Below, in pieces: positions 25,950 to 35,202 of a DNA stretch of 64,000 bases. The stretch is taken from NCBI GenBank assembly GCA_035512155.1, contig DATKEN010000080.1:1-64000 (forward strand). The letters are read 5' to 3'. The notes below the pieces were generated by a model. It had not been told where the DNA came from. It saw only the letters and a list, made by a program, of their open reading frames with translations, and did no database searches. Numbering within the stretch: the first letter of the stretch is position 1; the number at the start of each line of letters is the position of its first letter. This stretch comes from JABCYV01 sp035512155. GTDB lineage: Bacteria; Acidobacteriota; Terriglobia; Terriglobales; Acidobacteriaceae. The position numbers and the translations under genes are program-made.

Positions 25950-27116
25950 ATGGATCTTTCCGCCATACAATCTGCTCTGCGCGAGCGCAATATCGACGCC
26001 TGGCTGTTTTACGACCATCATCATCGCGATCCCATTGCCTATCGCGTACTGGGACTGCCTGAAGATCTGATGGTCACGCGGCGCTGGTTTTACCTGATCC
26101 CTTCTCAGGGTGAGCCTGCCAAGTTGGTTCACAAGATCGAATCAGGACACCTCGATGCGCTTCCCGGCAGCAAGCGCCAGTATGCTGCATGGCAGGAATT
26201 ATTCGAGCAGGTCAAGGTGATGCTCTCGAATCATCGCGACATCGCCATGCAGTACTCGCCTAACAATCTGGTGTTCACCATCTCCTTGGTCGATGCCGGC
26301 ACAATCGACTTGATCCGTGGCCTGGGAAAGAATGTAGTCAGCTCTGGTGATCTGGTGGCGCAGTTCGAGTCCACCTGGACAGACGAGCAGATTAAGACGC
26401 ATTTCGCGGCGCGGGATGCGATTGACGCAATCACCGCCGCAGCGTTCCAGGAAATCGGGCGGCGCGTGCGCAGTGGCGGCACCAACGAACATGGCATCCA
26501 ACAGTGGTTTCTGGAAGCCTTTCGCCGTGAGAATCTGATCACCGACGACCCGCCCGTGGTCGCGGTGAATGCCAACAGCGGCAACCCCCACTACGATCCG
26601 CGTCCAGAAAGATCCAAACCAATCCGCGAAGGTGATTTCGTTCTATTGGACGTGTGGGCCAAGAAGAATATCCCTGGAGCGGTTTACTACGACATTACCT
26701 GGACTGGTTTTGTAGGCAAGGCCCCATCCGACCGCATGCGCGAAGTTTTCAGCACCGTCCGGCAGGCACGTGACCTAGGCGTGAAAACCGTGCAGGAAGC
26801 AGTCGCAGCCGGACGTCCGGTCGCAGGATGGGAGATTGACCGCGCCGTACGCAGTCACATTAATAACAAAGGGTTCGGAGAATATTTCATTCATCGCACC
26901 GGGCACTCCATCGGCACCGAAGTTCATTCCAACGGCGCCAACATGGACGATCTGGAAATTCACGACGAGCGGCGCATTCTGCCCAACTCCTGCTTCTCCA
27001 TCGAGCCTGGCATCTACTTTCCTGAGTTCGGCGTGCGCAGCGAGGTCAACGTATTGGTGAGGCCCAAAGCTGCGGAAGTAACCGGTAAAATTCAAAGTGA
27101 GATTGTACTCATCTGA
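25950..27116 (+). CDS. M24 family Xaa-Pro aminopeptidase
   Basis: 388 residues. The pita-bread metallopeptidase domain occupies the second half; the five metal ligands are visible as Asp in FVLLDVWAK, Asp in VYYDITWTG, His in IHRTGHSIG, Glu in FSIEPGIYF and Glu in VRSEVNVL. The N-terminal creatinase-like domain (about 1-140) fits X-Pro dipeptidases. Cytoplasmic; cleaves Xaa-Pro bonds in peptides, consistent with the OPT and POT transporters upstream. TTG 25944 in frame is less likely than ATG 25950. Confidence 0.92.
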   Translation: MDLSAIQSALRERNIDAWLFYDHHHRDPIAYRVLGLPEDLMVTRRWFYLIPSQGEPAKLVHKIESGHLDALPGSKRQYAAWQELFEQVKVMLSNHRDIAMQYSPNNLVFTISLVDAGTIDLIRGLGKNVVSSGDLVAQFESTWTDEQIKTHFAARDAIDAITAAAFQEIGRRVRSGGTNEHGIQQWFLEAFRRENLITDDPPVVAVNANSGNPHYDPRPERSKPIREGDFVLLDVWAKKNIPGAVYYDITWTGFVGKAPSDRMREVFSTVRQARDLGVKTVQEAVAAGRPVAGWEIDRAVRSHINNKGFGEYFIHRTGHSIGTEVHSNGANMDDLEIHDERRILPNSCFSIEPGIYFPEFGVRSEVNVLVRPKAAEVTGKIQSEIVLI

Positions 27117-27551
27117 ATGGCAAATTCTCCCCTTGGTAAGACGAAAGTCGCTGAAACTCAAAAACTGCCCGCCGCCCAACCCATCACTACCATGTCGGTG
27201 GTCGTTCCCGCTCTAGCGTGGCTGATTCCGGGCGCTGGCCACCTCATTCAGAAGCGCTGGATTCGCGGCTTGCTGCTCATGGGCTCGATCGTCAGCATGT
27301 TCGTTCTTGGCCTGCTGATGCAAGGGCGCATCTATCCGCCCAACGGCGGCGACATACTCGACATCCTGGGATTCGTTGGGGATCTGGGCGCAGGCGGCCT
27401 GTACATCATGGCTCGGGCCATGGACTGGGGACACGGCGCCATCGCCCATGCCACTGCCGACTACGGCACCAAGTTTCTGATTGTCGCTGGCTTGCTGAAT
27501 TTCATCAGCGTCGCCGACGCTTATCACATCGCGATTGGCAAGAAGCCGTAA
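27117..27551 (+). CDS. DUF6677-like small membrane protein
   Basis: 144 residues with three or four membrane segments (about 25-45, 50-68, 118-138), and the motif PALAWLIPGAGHLIQKRWIRGLLLM typical of TM2-like and DUF6677 proteins. Function unknown. Its ATG directly follows the TGA of the M24 gene, so the two are translationally coupled. Confidence 0.8.
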   Translation: MANSPLGKTKVAETQKLPAAQPITTMSVVVPALAWLIPGAGHLIQKRWIRGLLLMGSIVSMFVLGLLMQGRIYPPNGGDILDILGFVGDLGAGGLYIMARAMDWGHGAIAHATADYGTKFLIVAGLLNFISVADAYHIAIGKKP

Positions 27552-27612
27552 TTAAGAAAACAACGGTCGGAACGGAACCGATTTAAAGAAAAGAAGAGAA
27601 AGAAACAGAAAA

Positions 27613-27789
27613 ATGAGCGTTTCACACTTCAGCGCTGCCCTGCTGTTCGCCCTGTTTGCTTCGATCGTCTTTGGCATTACCCAGCGCAACCAGCCCCGCG
27701 AGCAAATCCGCTACGGCTTGTACTGCTTTGCGATGTTCGTTGGCGGAGTCTTTGTGGCAGGCTGGGTCATGTGGCTGTTGCGAAGATAA
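27613..27789 (+). CDS. 58-residue membrane protein
   Basis: ATG 27613 to TAA 27789 encodes 58 residues with two hydrophobic segments (about 6-22 and 37-55) separated by a polar loop (TQRNQPREQIRYG) and ending LRR, which suggests a hairpin with both ends in the cytoplasm. An A/G-rich leader (AAGAAAAGAAGAGAAAG) precedes the start. It follows the DUF6677-like gene by 61 bp in the same direction. Codon use is like the neighbours. No family recognised. Confidence 0.65.
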   Translation: MSVSHFSAALLFALFASIVFGITQRNQPREQIRYGLYCFAMFVGGVFVAGWVMWLLRR

Positions 27790-27815
27790 AGACAATCCTG
27801 CCCAAGCAGGAGTCT

Positions 27816-29957
27816 CTAAGGCGCCTGCCAGTCGAGGGCGTAGATTTCCTGGCTGCTTATATCGCGTGCCAGCAGAGGCGAGTCGTCGGGCGCGAGCCCC
27901 GTCCATGAACCGAGTTCGCCCAGGAAACGCCGCATGCCTTTTAGACTCAGCAGCTTTTCCAACTTGCGGTCAGAGATGCGGACGCGGAAGAATGCGGGAT
28001 CTTCTGTGAACTCGGTATCGAAGTACAAGTATTGCCCGTCGCGAGACCAACTGGGGTAACCAACTACCGGAAGTGCCACCAGTTCGGTCCACTTCTGAGC
28101 GGAAAGCTGAAACAACATCAGTTTCTGCGAATCCCTGGTGATTGCCGCAATGTACTTTCCATCTGGAGACCATCGTGGCGAGAACAAATTTTGACTTTCC
28201 GGCAATTGTGACAACTTCTTCGATGCCAGGTCCAGGATCGAGATTCCTGATCCCCCAGGCGAATCAGCGTAGTTCAAGGCGAGAACGAAAGACCTTCCGT
28301 CTGGCGACCAGCTAGGATCGAAACCGACTTCCGCCCCCGGAATCAGTTCTCTTGGCTCTCCGGCGCTGGCAGAGATGAGATACGCGCGGTAATTGGTGTT
28401 GTCGCTTCGCCCCATAAAGACGATCTGTTTGCTGTCAGGCGACCATCGCGGCAGAGCAGCATGCATCCACGTGGAAGTAAGCTGCAAAGGCTCACTGCCG
28501 TCGATTCGGCTTCGCCAGAGAATGTGCTCCGGAACGGAAACGTAGGCCACCCACTGGCCGTCGGCAGAAAACGCCAGGTCTGTGGCGGAGATGCCTGCGA
28601 AGTATGGAACCAGTCCCGCCTTCGGGTCCAAACGCACCAGTTCGGCGCGCGGCTGGGATCCAAAGGAGAATATCCTCTTGCCGTCTTTGCTCGGGACGGG
28701 AGAACTGAAATCGAGGGGGCCGTTCGTCAGTTGTACTGGCTCGGCATGTCTGCCGAACCAATGGGTGTTTTCCGCTAGCGCCCAGATATTGTTCGCACCC
28801 TTTTGGAAACTTTGGAAGACGTAGTATTTCCCGTCTCTAGTCCAGCGCCCGCAACATTCTTGCGGAGTTGGATTCCAGCCAGGAAGGACAGGGCGCAGAC
28901 CGGTTCCATCGCGCTTCACTTCCCATATCTCGCTGGAGGCAGTTCTGTTGTCATAGACGTCGAAGCGAACGCGCTTGCCTTCGGGCGAAAAGCGTAGATT
29001 GAAAACAGTGCCCTGAGCGGTCACAAGTTTATGTGCTCCCGTGCCGTCACTCTTCGCGACGTAAATCTCCGAATCCTTGGAGAAGACCAGTTCACTCCCG
29101 TCCGGCGTCCAGGCCGCTGACGTCGGCGCCAAGTCGCCCATCCGGCGTGGCGTGCCCGCCGGGAGTGGCAAACTCCAAAGCGCTGCCGTTTGCCCAGTAC
29201 CTTTGAAATTGGCAACCAGAAGAGATGAACCATCGGGCGAGATATCAGCAACGAAAACATTCACAAATGGAGTCGGAAGGATTGCAGTCTCTCCTCCGCT
29301 CGCTGAAACTTGCGCAACGACAAAGTGGTTGCCGTCCATCTCCGAGAGGTAGAGCCGCTCGCCATCCGTGACAATTCCGCCTTTAAACCGCCCGTCGTGG
29401 GTAATCTGCGTATACCCGAAAACACGCGGTGGTTGGGACCTTCCGAGCCAGATCAATGCAGCCAAGCCCAGGAGAAAAAGCGTACCCAAGCGAAGCAGGA
29501 CCTTCCGGTGGCGGGCGATCGTATGCGACGGGCCAGAGACTCTCTCTGCCAACTTCGGCTGGATAGTTGTTGGTTGCGCCGGCGCGGCACTTGGAGGCTG
29601 AACGGCTTCAAGCCTTACCGTGCCGTTAATCGGTCCAATAAACCGGTAACCTCGCCGATAGAGGGTCTCGATAAACCTGGGATTCTCGGAGTCGTCGTTC
29701 AGGGCCTGACGAAGTTTCTTTACCGCGCTGTTGAGGCTCAGATCGAAGTCAACGAAGGTGTCCTCAGGCCAGAGACGCTTCTGCAGTTCCTCGCGAGAAA
29801 CGATCTCGCCCGGACGCTCAAGCAACATCGACAGGATTTGGAAGGGCTGCTCCTGCAGCTTGATTCGGATTCCGGACTTCCGGAGCTCACGGGCTTGCAG
29901 GTCAAGTTCGAAGAGACCGAACTGGATGATGTTCGACTTGGCAGCCGATTCTGCCAT
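27816..29957 (-). CDS. Winged-helix/TolB beta-propeller regulator
   Basis: 713 residues. Residues about 10-105 are an OmpR/PhoB-type winged helix (LQEQPFQILSMLLERPGEIVSREELQKRLWP, ETLYRRGYRFIGP). A single membrane helix follows near 150-170 (LRLGTLFLLGLAALIWLG), and the rest is a WD40/TolB-like propeller with repeated FSPDGKxI/WSPDGK blades. The plan is that of CadC-like one-component membrane regulators with a periplasmic sensor, a family greatly expanded in acidobacteria; ligand and targets unknown. ATG 29957 has GAGG 4 nt upstream; the frame continues to 30044 without support. Confidence 0.9.
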   Translation of the reverse strand: MAESAAKSNIIQFGLFELDLQARELRKSGIRIKLQEQPFQILSMLLERPGEIVSREELQKRLWPEDTFVDFDLSLNSAVKKLRQALNDDSENPRFIETLYRRGYRFIGPINGTVRLEAVQPPSAAPAQPTTIQPKLAERVSGPSHTIARHRKVLLRLGTLFLLGLAALIWLGRSQPPRVFGYTQITHDGRFKGGIVTDGERLYLSEMDGNHFVVAQVSASGGETAILPTPFVNVFVADISPDGSSLLVANFKGTGQTAALWSLPLPAGTPRRMGDLAPTSAAWTPDGSELVFSKDSEIYVAKSDGTGAHKLVTAQGTVFNLRFSPEGKRVRFDVYDNRTASSEIWEVKRDGTGLRPVLPGWNPTPQECCGRWTRDGKYYVFQSFQKGANNIWALAENTHWFGRHAEPVQLTNGPLDFSSPVPSKDGKRIFSFGSQPRAELVRLDPKAGLVPYFAGISATDLAFSADGQWVAYVSVPEHILWRSRIDGSEPLQLTSTWMHAALPRWSPDSKQIVFMGRSDNTNYRAYLISASAGEPRELIPGAEVGFDPSWSPDGRSFVLALNYADSPGGSGISILDLASKKLSQLPESQNLFSPRWSPDGKYIAAITRDSQKLMLFQLSAQKWTELVALPVVGYPSWSRDGQYLYFDTEFTEDPAFFRVRISDRKLEKLLSLKGMRRFLGELGSWTGLAPDDSPLLARDISSQEIYALDWQAP

Positions 29958-30210
29958 AGACCTCGCTTGTGATCCACGAAGTCTAACACTATTCGCTCTG
30001 GGAATCCTTCCACTGGTCGGATCACATTCCTGCGTGACTCCCACATTTTCAATTAGTTAGCTGGTCACATTTGCTTCTCGGCGGAATCACGGCCGACCCA
30101 TTGTTATGCCCACCCGCTGCTGCGAGAGTGCGCCACATGCCGCAGACGAAAGCGGTTCAGCTGGGCGGATCTCAAGGCCGTCCTGCAAAAACAAATAAAG
30201 GAGAATGGTT

Positions 30211-30630
30211 ATGAAGAAACAGATGCTACTCTACGCAGCTCTCTGCCTATCGATCGGAAATGCGGTGATCCCAGCCTATGGTCAAACCGGCAGCGTGAAG
30301 GTCAAGGTCCCGTTCAGCTTCATCTTGGGAGATAAAGCTTACCCGGCCGGCGAATATCGATTCTCGGCCGGGAAAGACAACGTTGTCGTCCAAAATTCAG
30401 ACGGCACTCGCATCGCTATGCGCATGGCTAATCATGTTACCGGCCGTTCCGCGGGCAAGAACGGGCAAGTGATCTTTGAGTGCTATATCGATCAGTGCTT
30501 TCTGTCTCAGATTTGGACGCCGGGTCAGGACGACGGACGCCAACTGCTCCGATCTCGGAGGGAGATGTGGGTCGCGACGAAACACGTCGGAACGTACATG
30601 GCATTACTGGGGAGAGGCGCGCAGCAATGA
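30211..30630 (+). CDS. Small secreted protein
   Basis: 139 residues: signal peptide (MKKQMLLYAALCLSIGNAVIPAYG, cleavage near 24), then a beta-rich domain (KVKVPFSFILGDKAYPAGEYRFSAGKDNVVVQNSDGTR). The KVxVPFxFxxGxxxxPAGxY pattern is seen in many uncharacterised acidobacterial exported proteins; function unknown. AGGAG is spaced 7 nt from ATG 30211 but only 1 nt from ATG 30205, so the later start is chosen. Divergent from the winged-helix regulator, a possible target of it. Confidence 0.8.
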   Translation: MKKQMLLYAALCLSIGNAVIPAYGQTGSVKVKVPFSFILGDKAYPAGEYRFSAGKDNVVVQNSDGTRIAMRMANHVTGRSAGKNGQVIFECYIDQCFLSQIWTPGQDDGRQLLRSRREMWVATKHVGTYMALLGRGAQQ

Positions 30631-30720
30631 TGCGGGACTCGTCAGAGGGAGGTGATGACATACAAATGGGCCACTTCCCTTTGATCTCTACCAGAGCCAT
30701 CTTCTGATGCTAAACGCGAG

Positions 30721-30762
30721 TTAGGTCTAACGTCTGAGGTCTGAAGCCTGATGTCTGAGGTC
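30721..30762. repeat. Word-repeat spacer (GGTCTGA word)
   Basis: Repeats of AGGTCTAACGTCTG, AGGTCTGAAGCCTG and ATGTCTGAGGTC just before the GNAT gene stop. Same word as at 6921. No clear complementary arm. Confidence 0.6.
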
Positions 30763-30767
30763 CGCTT

Positions 30768-31754
30768 CTACCCTTCCCACACAAACGCATCAAACACTCG
30801 CTTGGTGTCGAACCCCAGACGTTGATAGAGCTCCACGGCGCGTGCGTTGGCTTCCGTGACGGTCAGGGAGAGCGTCGAGAAGCTTCGCTGGCGCAGACTG
30901 TTGACGGTCACCGCCAGCAGCGCCTCGCCGATTCCGTGCGAGCGATACTCTGGCAGCACGCAAACCTGAGTCACGTGGCCAACATCGTGGCGCACGCGGG
31001 AACAGAGGATCAGTCCAATCAAGTTGCGCGTCCGCTTATGCATTGCTACGAAGGAAGAATCCGCATCGAAGACTCCGCAGCCTGGAAAGCGTACGATGTT
31101 ATTCAGAAAGCGCAGCGATCCGCTCAAGCTGCGGTACTGATCATTGATCTCCGAATCCACGTGCCCGCGGTAGGCGGTCGTAATTACAGCGGCGGCTGGC
31201 TGATAGTCGGGCTCGGTCCAACGGCGGATCTCGATATCGGGATCGAGGGCCGCTGCCGACTTCGTCATACTTTCCAAAGGCAGCACCATGAATAGCCTTG
31301 CGTGGCGCTGGAATCCCTGCTCCACAAATGGCTGGGACACTGCTCCGGTTTCGTGTACCAGTAACTGCGCCTCTACGCGATGAATGCCCGGCGACTGCTG
31401 CAGGGTTTCAATCACGTGAGTCAGGAGGCGCGTTTCCACCTCGTAGGTGTTTGATAACCGGCCTTCGTTGCCAACGAATAAGTCGCCGATCACGCCCTTG
31501 CTGCCCTCATAGACGAAAAAGGCGTACCCGAAAATGCGTCCGCGATCGATGGCGGCATATCCGGGTAGTATCTTGGCCTCCACGTAGCGCAGAATCATGT
31601 CCGCCGAGCCGCTATAGTCCCAGGAAAGCAGGCGCGACCAGACTTCGGCTTCGTCCTCGAGTAACGGACGCAGATCGGCAGACGAAAAATGCCTGAGGTC
31701 AAGAATTTCCAGCCGAGGGCTCCTGAAGAGTTCGGGCTTAACTAAAGCGCTCAT
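30768..31754 (-). CDS. GNAT family N-acetyltransferase
   Basis: 328 residues. The C-terminal half is a standard GNAT fold: VTQVCVLPEYRSHGIGEALLAVTV contains the acetyl-CoA pyrophosphate loop (R/Q-x-x-G-x-G/A type) and AVELYQRLGFD the final strand and helix. The N-terminal half (about 20-180) looks like a second, degenerate GNAT domain (VIGDLFVGNE, QPFVEQGFQRHARLFM). Substrate unknown. The frame extends to 31814, but ATG 31754 gives a sensible N-terminus. Confidence 0.82.
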   Translation of the reverse strand: MSALVKPELFRSPRLEILDLRHFSSADLRPLLEDEAEVWSRLLSWDYSGSADMILRYVEAKILPGYAAIDRGRIFGYAFFVYEGSKGVIGDLFVGNEGRLSNTYEVETRLLTHVIETLQQSPGIHRVEAQLLVHETGAVSQPFVEQGFQRHARLFMVLPLESMTKSAAALDPDIEIRRWTEPDYQPAAAVITTAYRGHVDSEINDQYRSLSGSLRFLNNIVRFPGCGVFDADSSFVAMHKRTRNLIGLILCSRVRHDVGHVTQVCVLPEYRSHGIGEALLAVTVNSLRQRSFSTLSLTVTEANARAVELYQRLGFDTKRVFDAFVWEG

Positions 31755-31874
31755 GGCAGCCACGAAATCCGAGTGTAGTTGCTTCGATGCACAAGAGGCA
31801 AACCGGGGGGACACGCTGAAGTAACAGGGTGGGAGAACAGTATTTAACCCAGGCAGCTGGCTTGGGTGCTAGTG

Positions 31875-33488
31875 CTACTCGATTTTCCTCCCTTCCACCC
31901 AGTAATAATCGACGCCCTGCGACGCAAAGCTTCCCAGGTAAGTAACTCTTCGTCCCACGGTCCATTTCGCCACGCTTACCTGCGATCCTTCTGGAGCGAT
32001 CACCAGGTGTTCTTGGATAGGCGCCTGCCCTAGTTCATAGCGAGCAATGTCTTGATTGCGATAGAACTGCAGCCCGTATTGTGTTTCTCGCGAGAGCCCT
32101 AAGATGGCAAGAGGCACGGTCCGGTTCTCTATCTTAGTGAGCTCCGCGGCTAGAGGACGCGCTGAGAGCGTGGCGTCCAGCGCTGGCGCGCCGATACGCA
32201 ATGCCGCCCATAGCGCCAGCACTACGGGAACCAGCGTCACGAAACGCAACACTCGCAGGCCGAACCGGCGGTAGAGCGTAAGCACCATACCAACTCCCAG
32301 GACCATGGCGAATGCCAGGGAGATCTCCAATGCCCGGCCCCAGGGCAGCTGATGTTGAAACACGATGTACTGCAGCATCAACGCAGGAACCACAAGCAGC
32401 GCCGCTACAATAGAATGTAGAACAATGGGCAGAATTCGCGGACGATCGTCATCGTTTGCATGACGTCTCACGTATTCCGTCAGAAGCAGGGTGCCTGCAG
32501 GCAACGCAGGCACGATGTACCCCGGCAGCTTGGACGCTGAGATAGAAAAGAACACCAGCGGCACGATCAGCCAGATCACGAGAAATGCGCTGAACCCGTC
32601 CTCCGATCGAAAAATCTCGCGACCCTCCGCCCACCATCCGCGAATGCTTTCGAGCAGCGCCGAAGCAACCAGCATGGTCCATGGCAGCAACCCCAGCAGG
32701 ACAACTGGCAGGTAATACCAAAACGGCTGGTGATGGTGATAAAGATCAGTGCCGAAGCGAGCCAGATTGTGCTCCAGAATAAAAACCCGGAAGAATTCCG
32801 GGTTCCTCATTTGCACGGCGATGTACCAGGGCAGCCCGACTGCACAAAATAGTAGGATGCCTGGTATCCAAAGCGTTCGCCAGATAATCTGACGCTCCCC
32901 CTTCGCAAGGGCAAAGATCACAATGATTACCGCTGCGAGAGCTGGTGCCACCGGTCCTTTGGCAAGCATCGCTAATCCGAGAAAGATGTAAAACCAGGCC
33001 AGGTAGCTCTTGCTTCCGCTCTCGTGCCAGGCATACCACGCCAGCAACGCGATAGTGAAAGTCGCAGCGAGTGGCATGTCTGTCGAAGCGGCACGGGCAA
33101 AACCAATCACCGCTGCCGCCGACGCCGTCATCAGAGCTCCATCGAGATGAAATCCCGGACGGAAGCGGCGCAGAAAAAGATAAACTGCGAGCACCATCAG
33201 CGTTGCATCCAACGCCGAGGGCAATCGCGCCGCCCAATCACTTACGCCGAAAACTCTGTACGCCAGCATGGCCTGCCAGTAATAAAGTGAAGGCTTCTCC
33301 AGCCACGGTTTGCCGCCGAGAGTAGGAGTGATCCAGTCATGCCGGGCAAGCATCTCGCGCGCCACCTGCGCGTACCGTGGCTCATCCGCCCCTACCAGGC
33401 CGAAATATGCGAGCCCAAAGAAAAACAGGAAGGCGCAAAATCCAAAGAGCAGCAGCCAATCGGTGAGGGCGGGCCGGCGCTCAGTCAA
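31875..33488 (-). CDS. ArnT-like GT39/GT83 glycosyltransferase
   Basis: 537 residues with about 11-12 membrane segments. The first periplasmic loop has GADEPRYAQVAREML, the acidic motif of ArnT and PMT-type enzymes that use undecaprenyl-phosphate sugars; NDDD and the soluble C-terminal domain (about 440-537) also fit. Such enzymes add a sugar to lipid A, protein or another glycan on the periplasmic face. Target unknown. Stands between GNAT and nrnA, all on the minus strand but with separate spacers. Confidence 0.88.
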   Translation of the reverse strand: MTERRPALTDWLLLFGFCAFLFFFGLAYFGLVGADEPRYAQVAREMLARHDWITPTLGGKPWLEKPSLYYWQAMLAYRVFGVSDWAARLPSALDATLMVLAVYLFLRRFRPGFHLDGALMTASAAAVIGFARAASTDMPLAATFTIALLAWYAWHESGSKSYLAWFYIFLGLAMLAKGPVAPALAAVIIVIFALAKGERQIIWRTLWIPGILLFCAVGLPWYIAVQMRNPEFFRVFILEHNLARFGTDLYHHHQPFWYYLPVVLLGLLPWTMLVASALLESIRGWWAEGREIFRSEDGFSAFLVIWLIVPLVFFSISASKLPGYIVPALPAGTLLLTEYVRRHANDDDRPRILPIVLHSIVAALLVVPALMLQYIVFQHQLPWGRALEISLAFAMVLGVGMVLTLYRRFGLRVLRFVTLVPVVLALWAALRIGAPALDATLSARPLAAELTKIENRTVPLAILGLSRETQYGLQFYRNQDIARYELGQAPIQEHLVIAPEGSQVSVAKWTVGRRVTYLGSFASQGVDYYWVEGRKIE

Positions 33489-33593
33489 GGCTGCAGGTTT
33501 GGAGATGTCGGGGATTCGTTCTCCTCATTGCTAAATTTTGATCAAAGGCTCCCCGTGCCATTGACAATCAAAAATCAGTAACCCACCGGGGAA

Positions 33594-34541
33594 CTATTGT
33601 ATGGAGGGGCCAGGCCGCAACTCCGCCAGCACTCGCGCGGTTGCTGCGGACAATGGACCGTCGAGGGAGCACCCGCTGGCGCATTGATGACCGCCACCGC
33701 CAAAACGCTCAGCGACCGCAGCCACGTTCAGATCGCCTTTGCTGCGCAGGCTCACGCGAAAGCGGCCTCCCGGAAGCTCGCGGAAAAATGCCGCCACTTC
33801 GACATCTTGGATGGCGAGCGCGTAATTCACCAGCCCTTCACAATCTTCTTCCTTAGCGTGACAGCTTTCCATTTGCTCCTGGCTCACTGAAATCCAGGCC
33901 AGCGGTCCCTCGCGATGCAAGTTAGAAAGCGCCGCGCCCAGCAGTCGCATCTTGGCAGTGGAGTGTCCGAAATAAACACTACGAGCGCACCGCGCCGGAT
34001 CGGCTCCGGCCAGCACCAGTTCCCGTGCCAGCGCGAAGGTATGTTCGTTCGTGCCTTCGAACATAAACGAGCCAGTATCCGTGAGCACCGCCGTATAGAG
34101 GCAAGTTGCGATTTCAGGAGAGATTTTCACGCCAGCTTCCCGGGCGAGGCGGTAAACCATCTCCGCCGTCGCGACCGCCTTGGGATCAATCCAGTTCACG
34201 TGCGCAAACGGCCGGCCGCTCACGTGATGATCAATGCTGATCAGAAACCGCTGCTCCAAACCCAGCAGGCGTGTGCGCTGGATGCTGTCACACTCCAGGA
34301 TGATCGCCGCCTCGTAGTTTCCATCGACGCACTCCGCCTGGACAACTTTGTCCGCGAACGGCAGCGGCCGGTAAATCCGTGGGACGCCGTCGTGCAGAAC
34401 TACTTCGGCTTCCTTGCCCATGACGCGCAGGATCTGGCCACAGGCCAGCGCCGAACCAATCGCATCGCCGTCGGGCCGCGCATGCGAAGTCAGCACAAAC
34501 CGGCTGCGCTGCTCGATGTGTTTAAGAACTTCTCTCAACAT
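33594..34541 (-). CDS. nrnA: DHH-family oligoribonuclease/pAp phosphatase NrnA
   Basis: 315 residues. DHH domain with H20-x3-D24-x-D26 (SHARPDGDA), D83-type CDS in ILECDS, D104-H105-H106 and the DHHA1 C-terminal domain with GGGGHQCASGC. These bind two Mn2+ ions. NrnA-type enzymes degrade oligoribonucleotides of 2-5 nt and dephosphorylate pAp. Downstream of rbfA in the infB cluster, its common place in many phyla. Confidence 0.94.
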   Translation of the reverse strand: MLREVLKHIEQRSRFVLTSHARPDGDAIGSALACGQILRVMGKEAEVVLHDGVPRIYRPLPFADKVVQAECVDGNYEAAIILECDSIQRTRLLGLEQRFLISIDHHVSGRPFAHVNWIDPKAVATAEMVYRLAREAGVKISPEIATCLYTAVLTDTGSFMFEGTNEHTFALARELVLAGADPARCARSVYFGHSTAKMRLLGAALSNLHREGPLAWISVSQEQMESCHAKEEDCEGLVNYALAIQDVEVAAFFRELPGGRFRVSLRSKGDLNVAAVAERFGGGGHQCASGCSLDGPLSAATARVLAELRPGPSIQ

Positions 34542-34839
34542 ATGTGCTCGACACCTCTTACGTGCCCGACTGCACCATCAACAATTCCATCAGCGCACAC
34601 CTTAGCTTCTCAGTAATCCCGAGCGAAGCCACGGTGCATCTTCTCGCAGTCATCCCGAGCGAAGCCGTTCTTCAGGCGGAGCGAGGGATCTCGCGCAGTA
34701 CCATGACTGCTGCCGTCATTCGGTCCGCACCATACCGCTGCACGCAAGATCCTTCGCAAGCTCAGGATGACGCCCTAAAATAAGCGCCGCGATTTCAAGT
34801 GACGCTTACCTGTACCTCAAAACGCTTCCCGCAATCCGG
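34542..34839. other. Repeat-filled rbfA-nrnA gap
   Basis: 298 bp without a gene, largely made of pieces of the GTCATCCyGAGCG repeat family (34613-34630, 34649-34691, and an inverted piece 34746-34771). No promoter or terminator recognised. Confidence 0.6.
34649..34691. repeat. Dispersed hairpin element, copy 3 (truncated)
   Basis: GTCATCCCGAGCGAAGCC followed by GCGGAGCGAGGGATCT. A shortened variant ending GAGGGATCT rather than AGTCGAAGGAC. A partial copy precedes it (34613-34630) and an inverted piece follows (34746-34771). Confidence 0.65.
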
Positions 34840-35202
34840 CTATCTTTTCCTTTTTTTCGCGCGACCCAACAGCTCATCAATTCTGGCGCCATAATGTTGC
34901 GAGCGGTCCAACTGGAAGTAGAGCTCCGGCGGACGTCGCAGGTGCAATCTCTCCGCTACTACGCGGCGGATGTATCCGACTGCCGCCGTCAATCCCTCCA
35001 GCGAGTCTTCGGCTTCTTCCTCATCGCCTTCGACGGCCACGAAAACCCGGGCTGAACGGGAATCATCGGCGACCTGCACGCTGCTCACGCTGACCAGTCC
35101 AATGCGCGGATCGCCCAATTCGCCTTCGACTATGGTCTCAATCTCCTCCCGCAGGGCCTCTCCCATCCGCTCCCGATGATATTTCTGCCCCCGCCGCTCC
35201 AC
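34840..35202 (-). CDS. rbfA: Ribosome-binding factor A
   Basis: 120 residues, KH-fold 30S maturation factor that binds 16S rRNA helix 1 during assembly and cold growth. RERMGEALREEIETIVEGELGDPRIGLVSVSSVQVADDSRSARVFVAV is the diagnostic front half; ERLHLRRPPELYFQLDRS the end. Starts at GTG with AGAGGTG 5 nt upstream. In the nusA-infB-DUF503-rbfA order, though separated from DUF503 by 375 bp. Confidence 0.95.
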   Translation of the reverse strand: MERRGQKYHRERMGEALREEIETIVEGELGDPRIGLVSVSSVQVADDSRSARVFVAVEGDEEEAEDSLEGLTAAVGYIRRVVAERLHLRRPPELYFQLDRSQHYGARIDELLGRAKKRKR

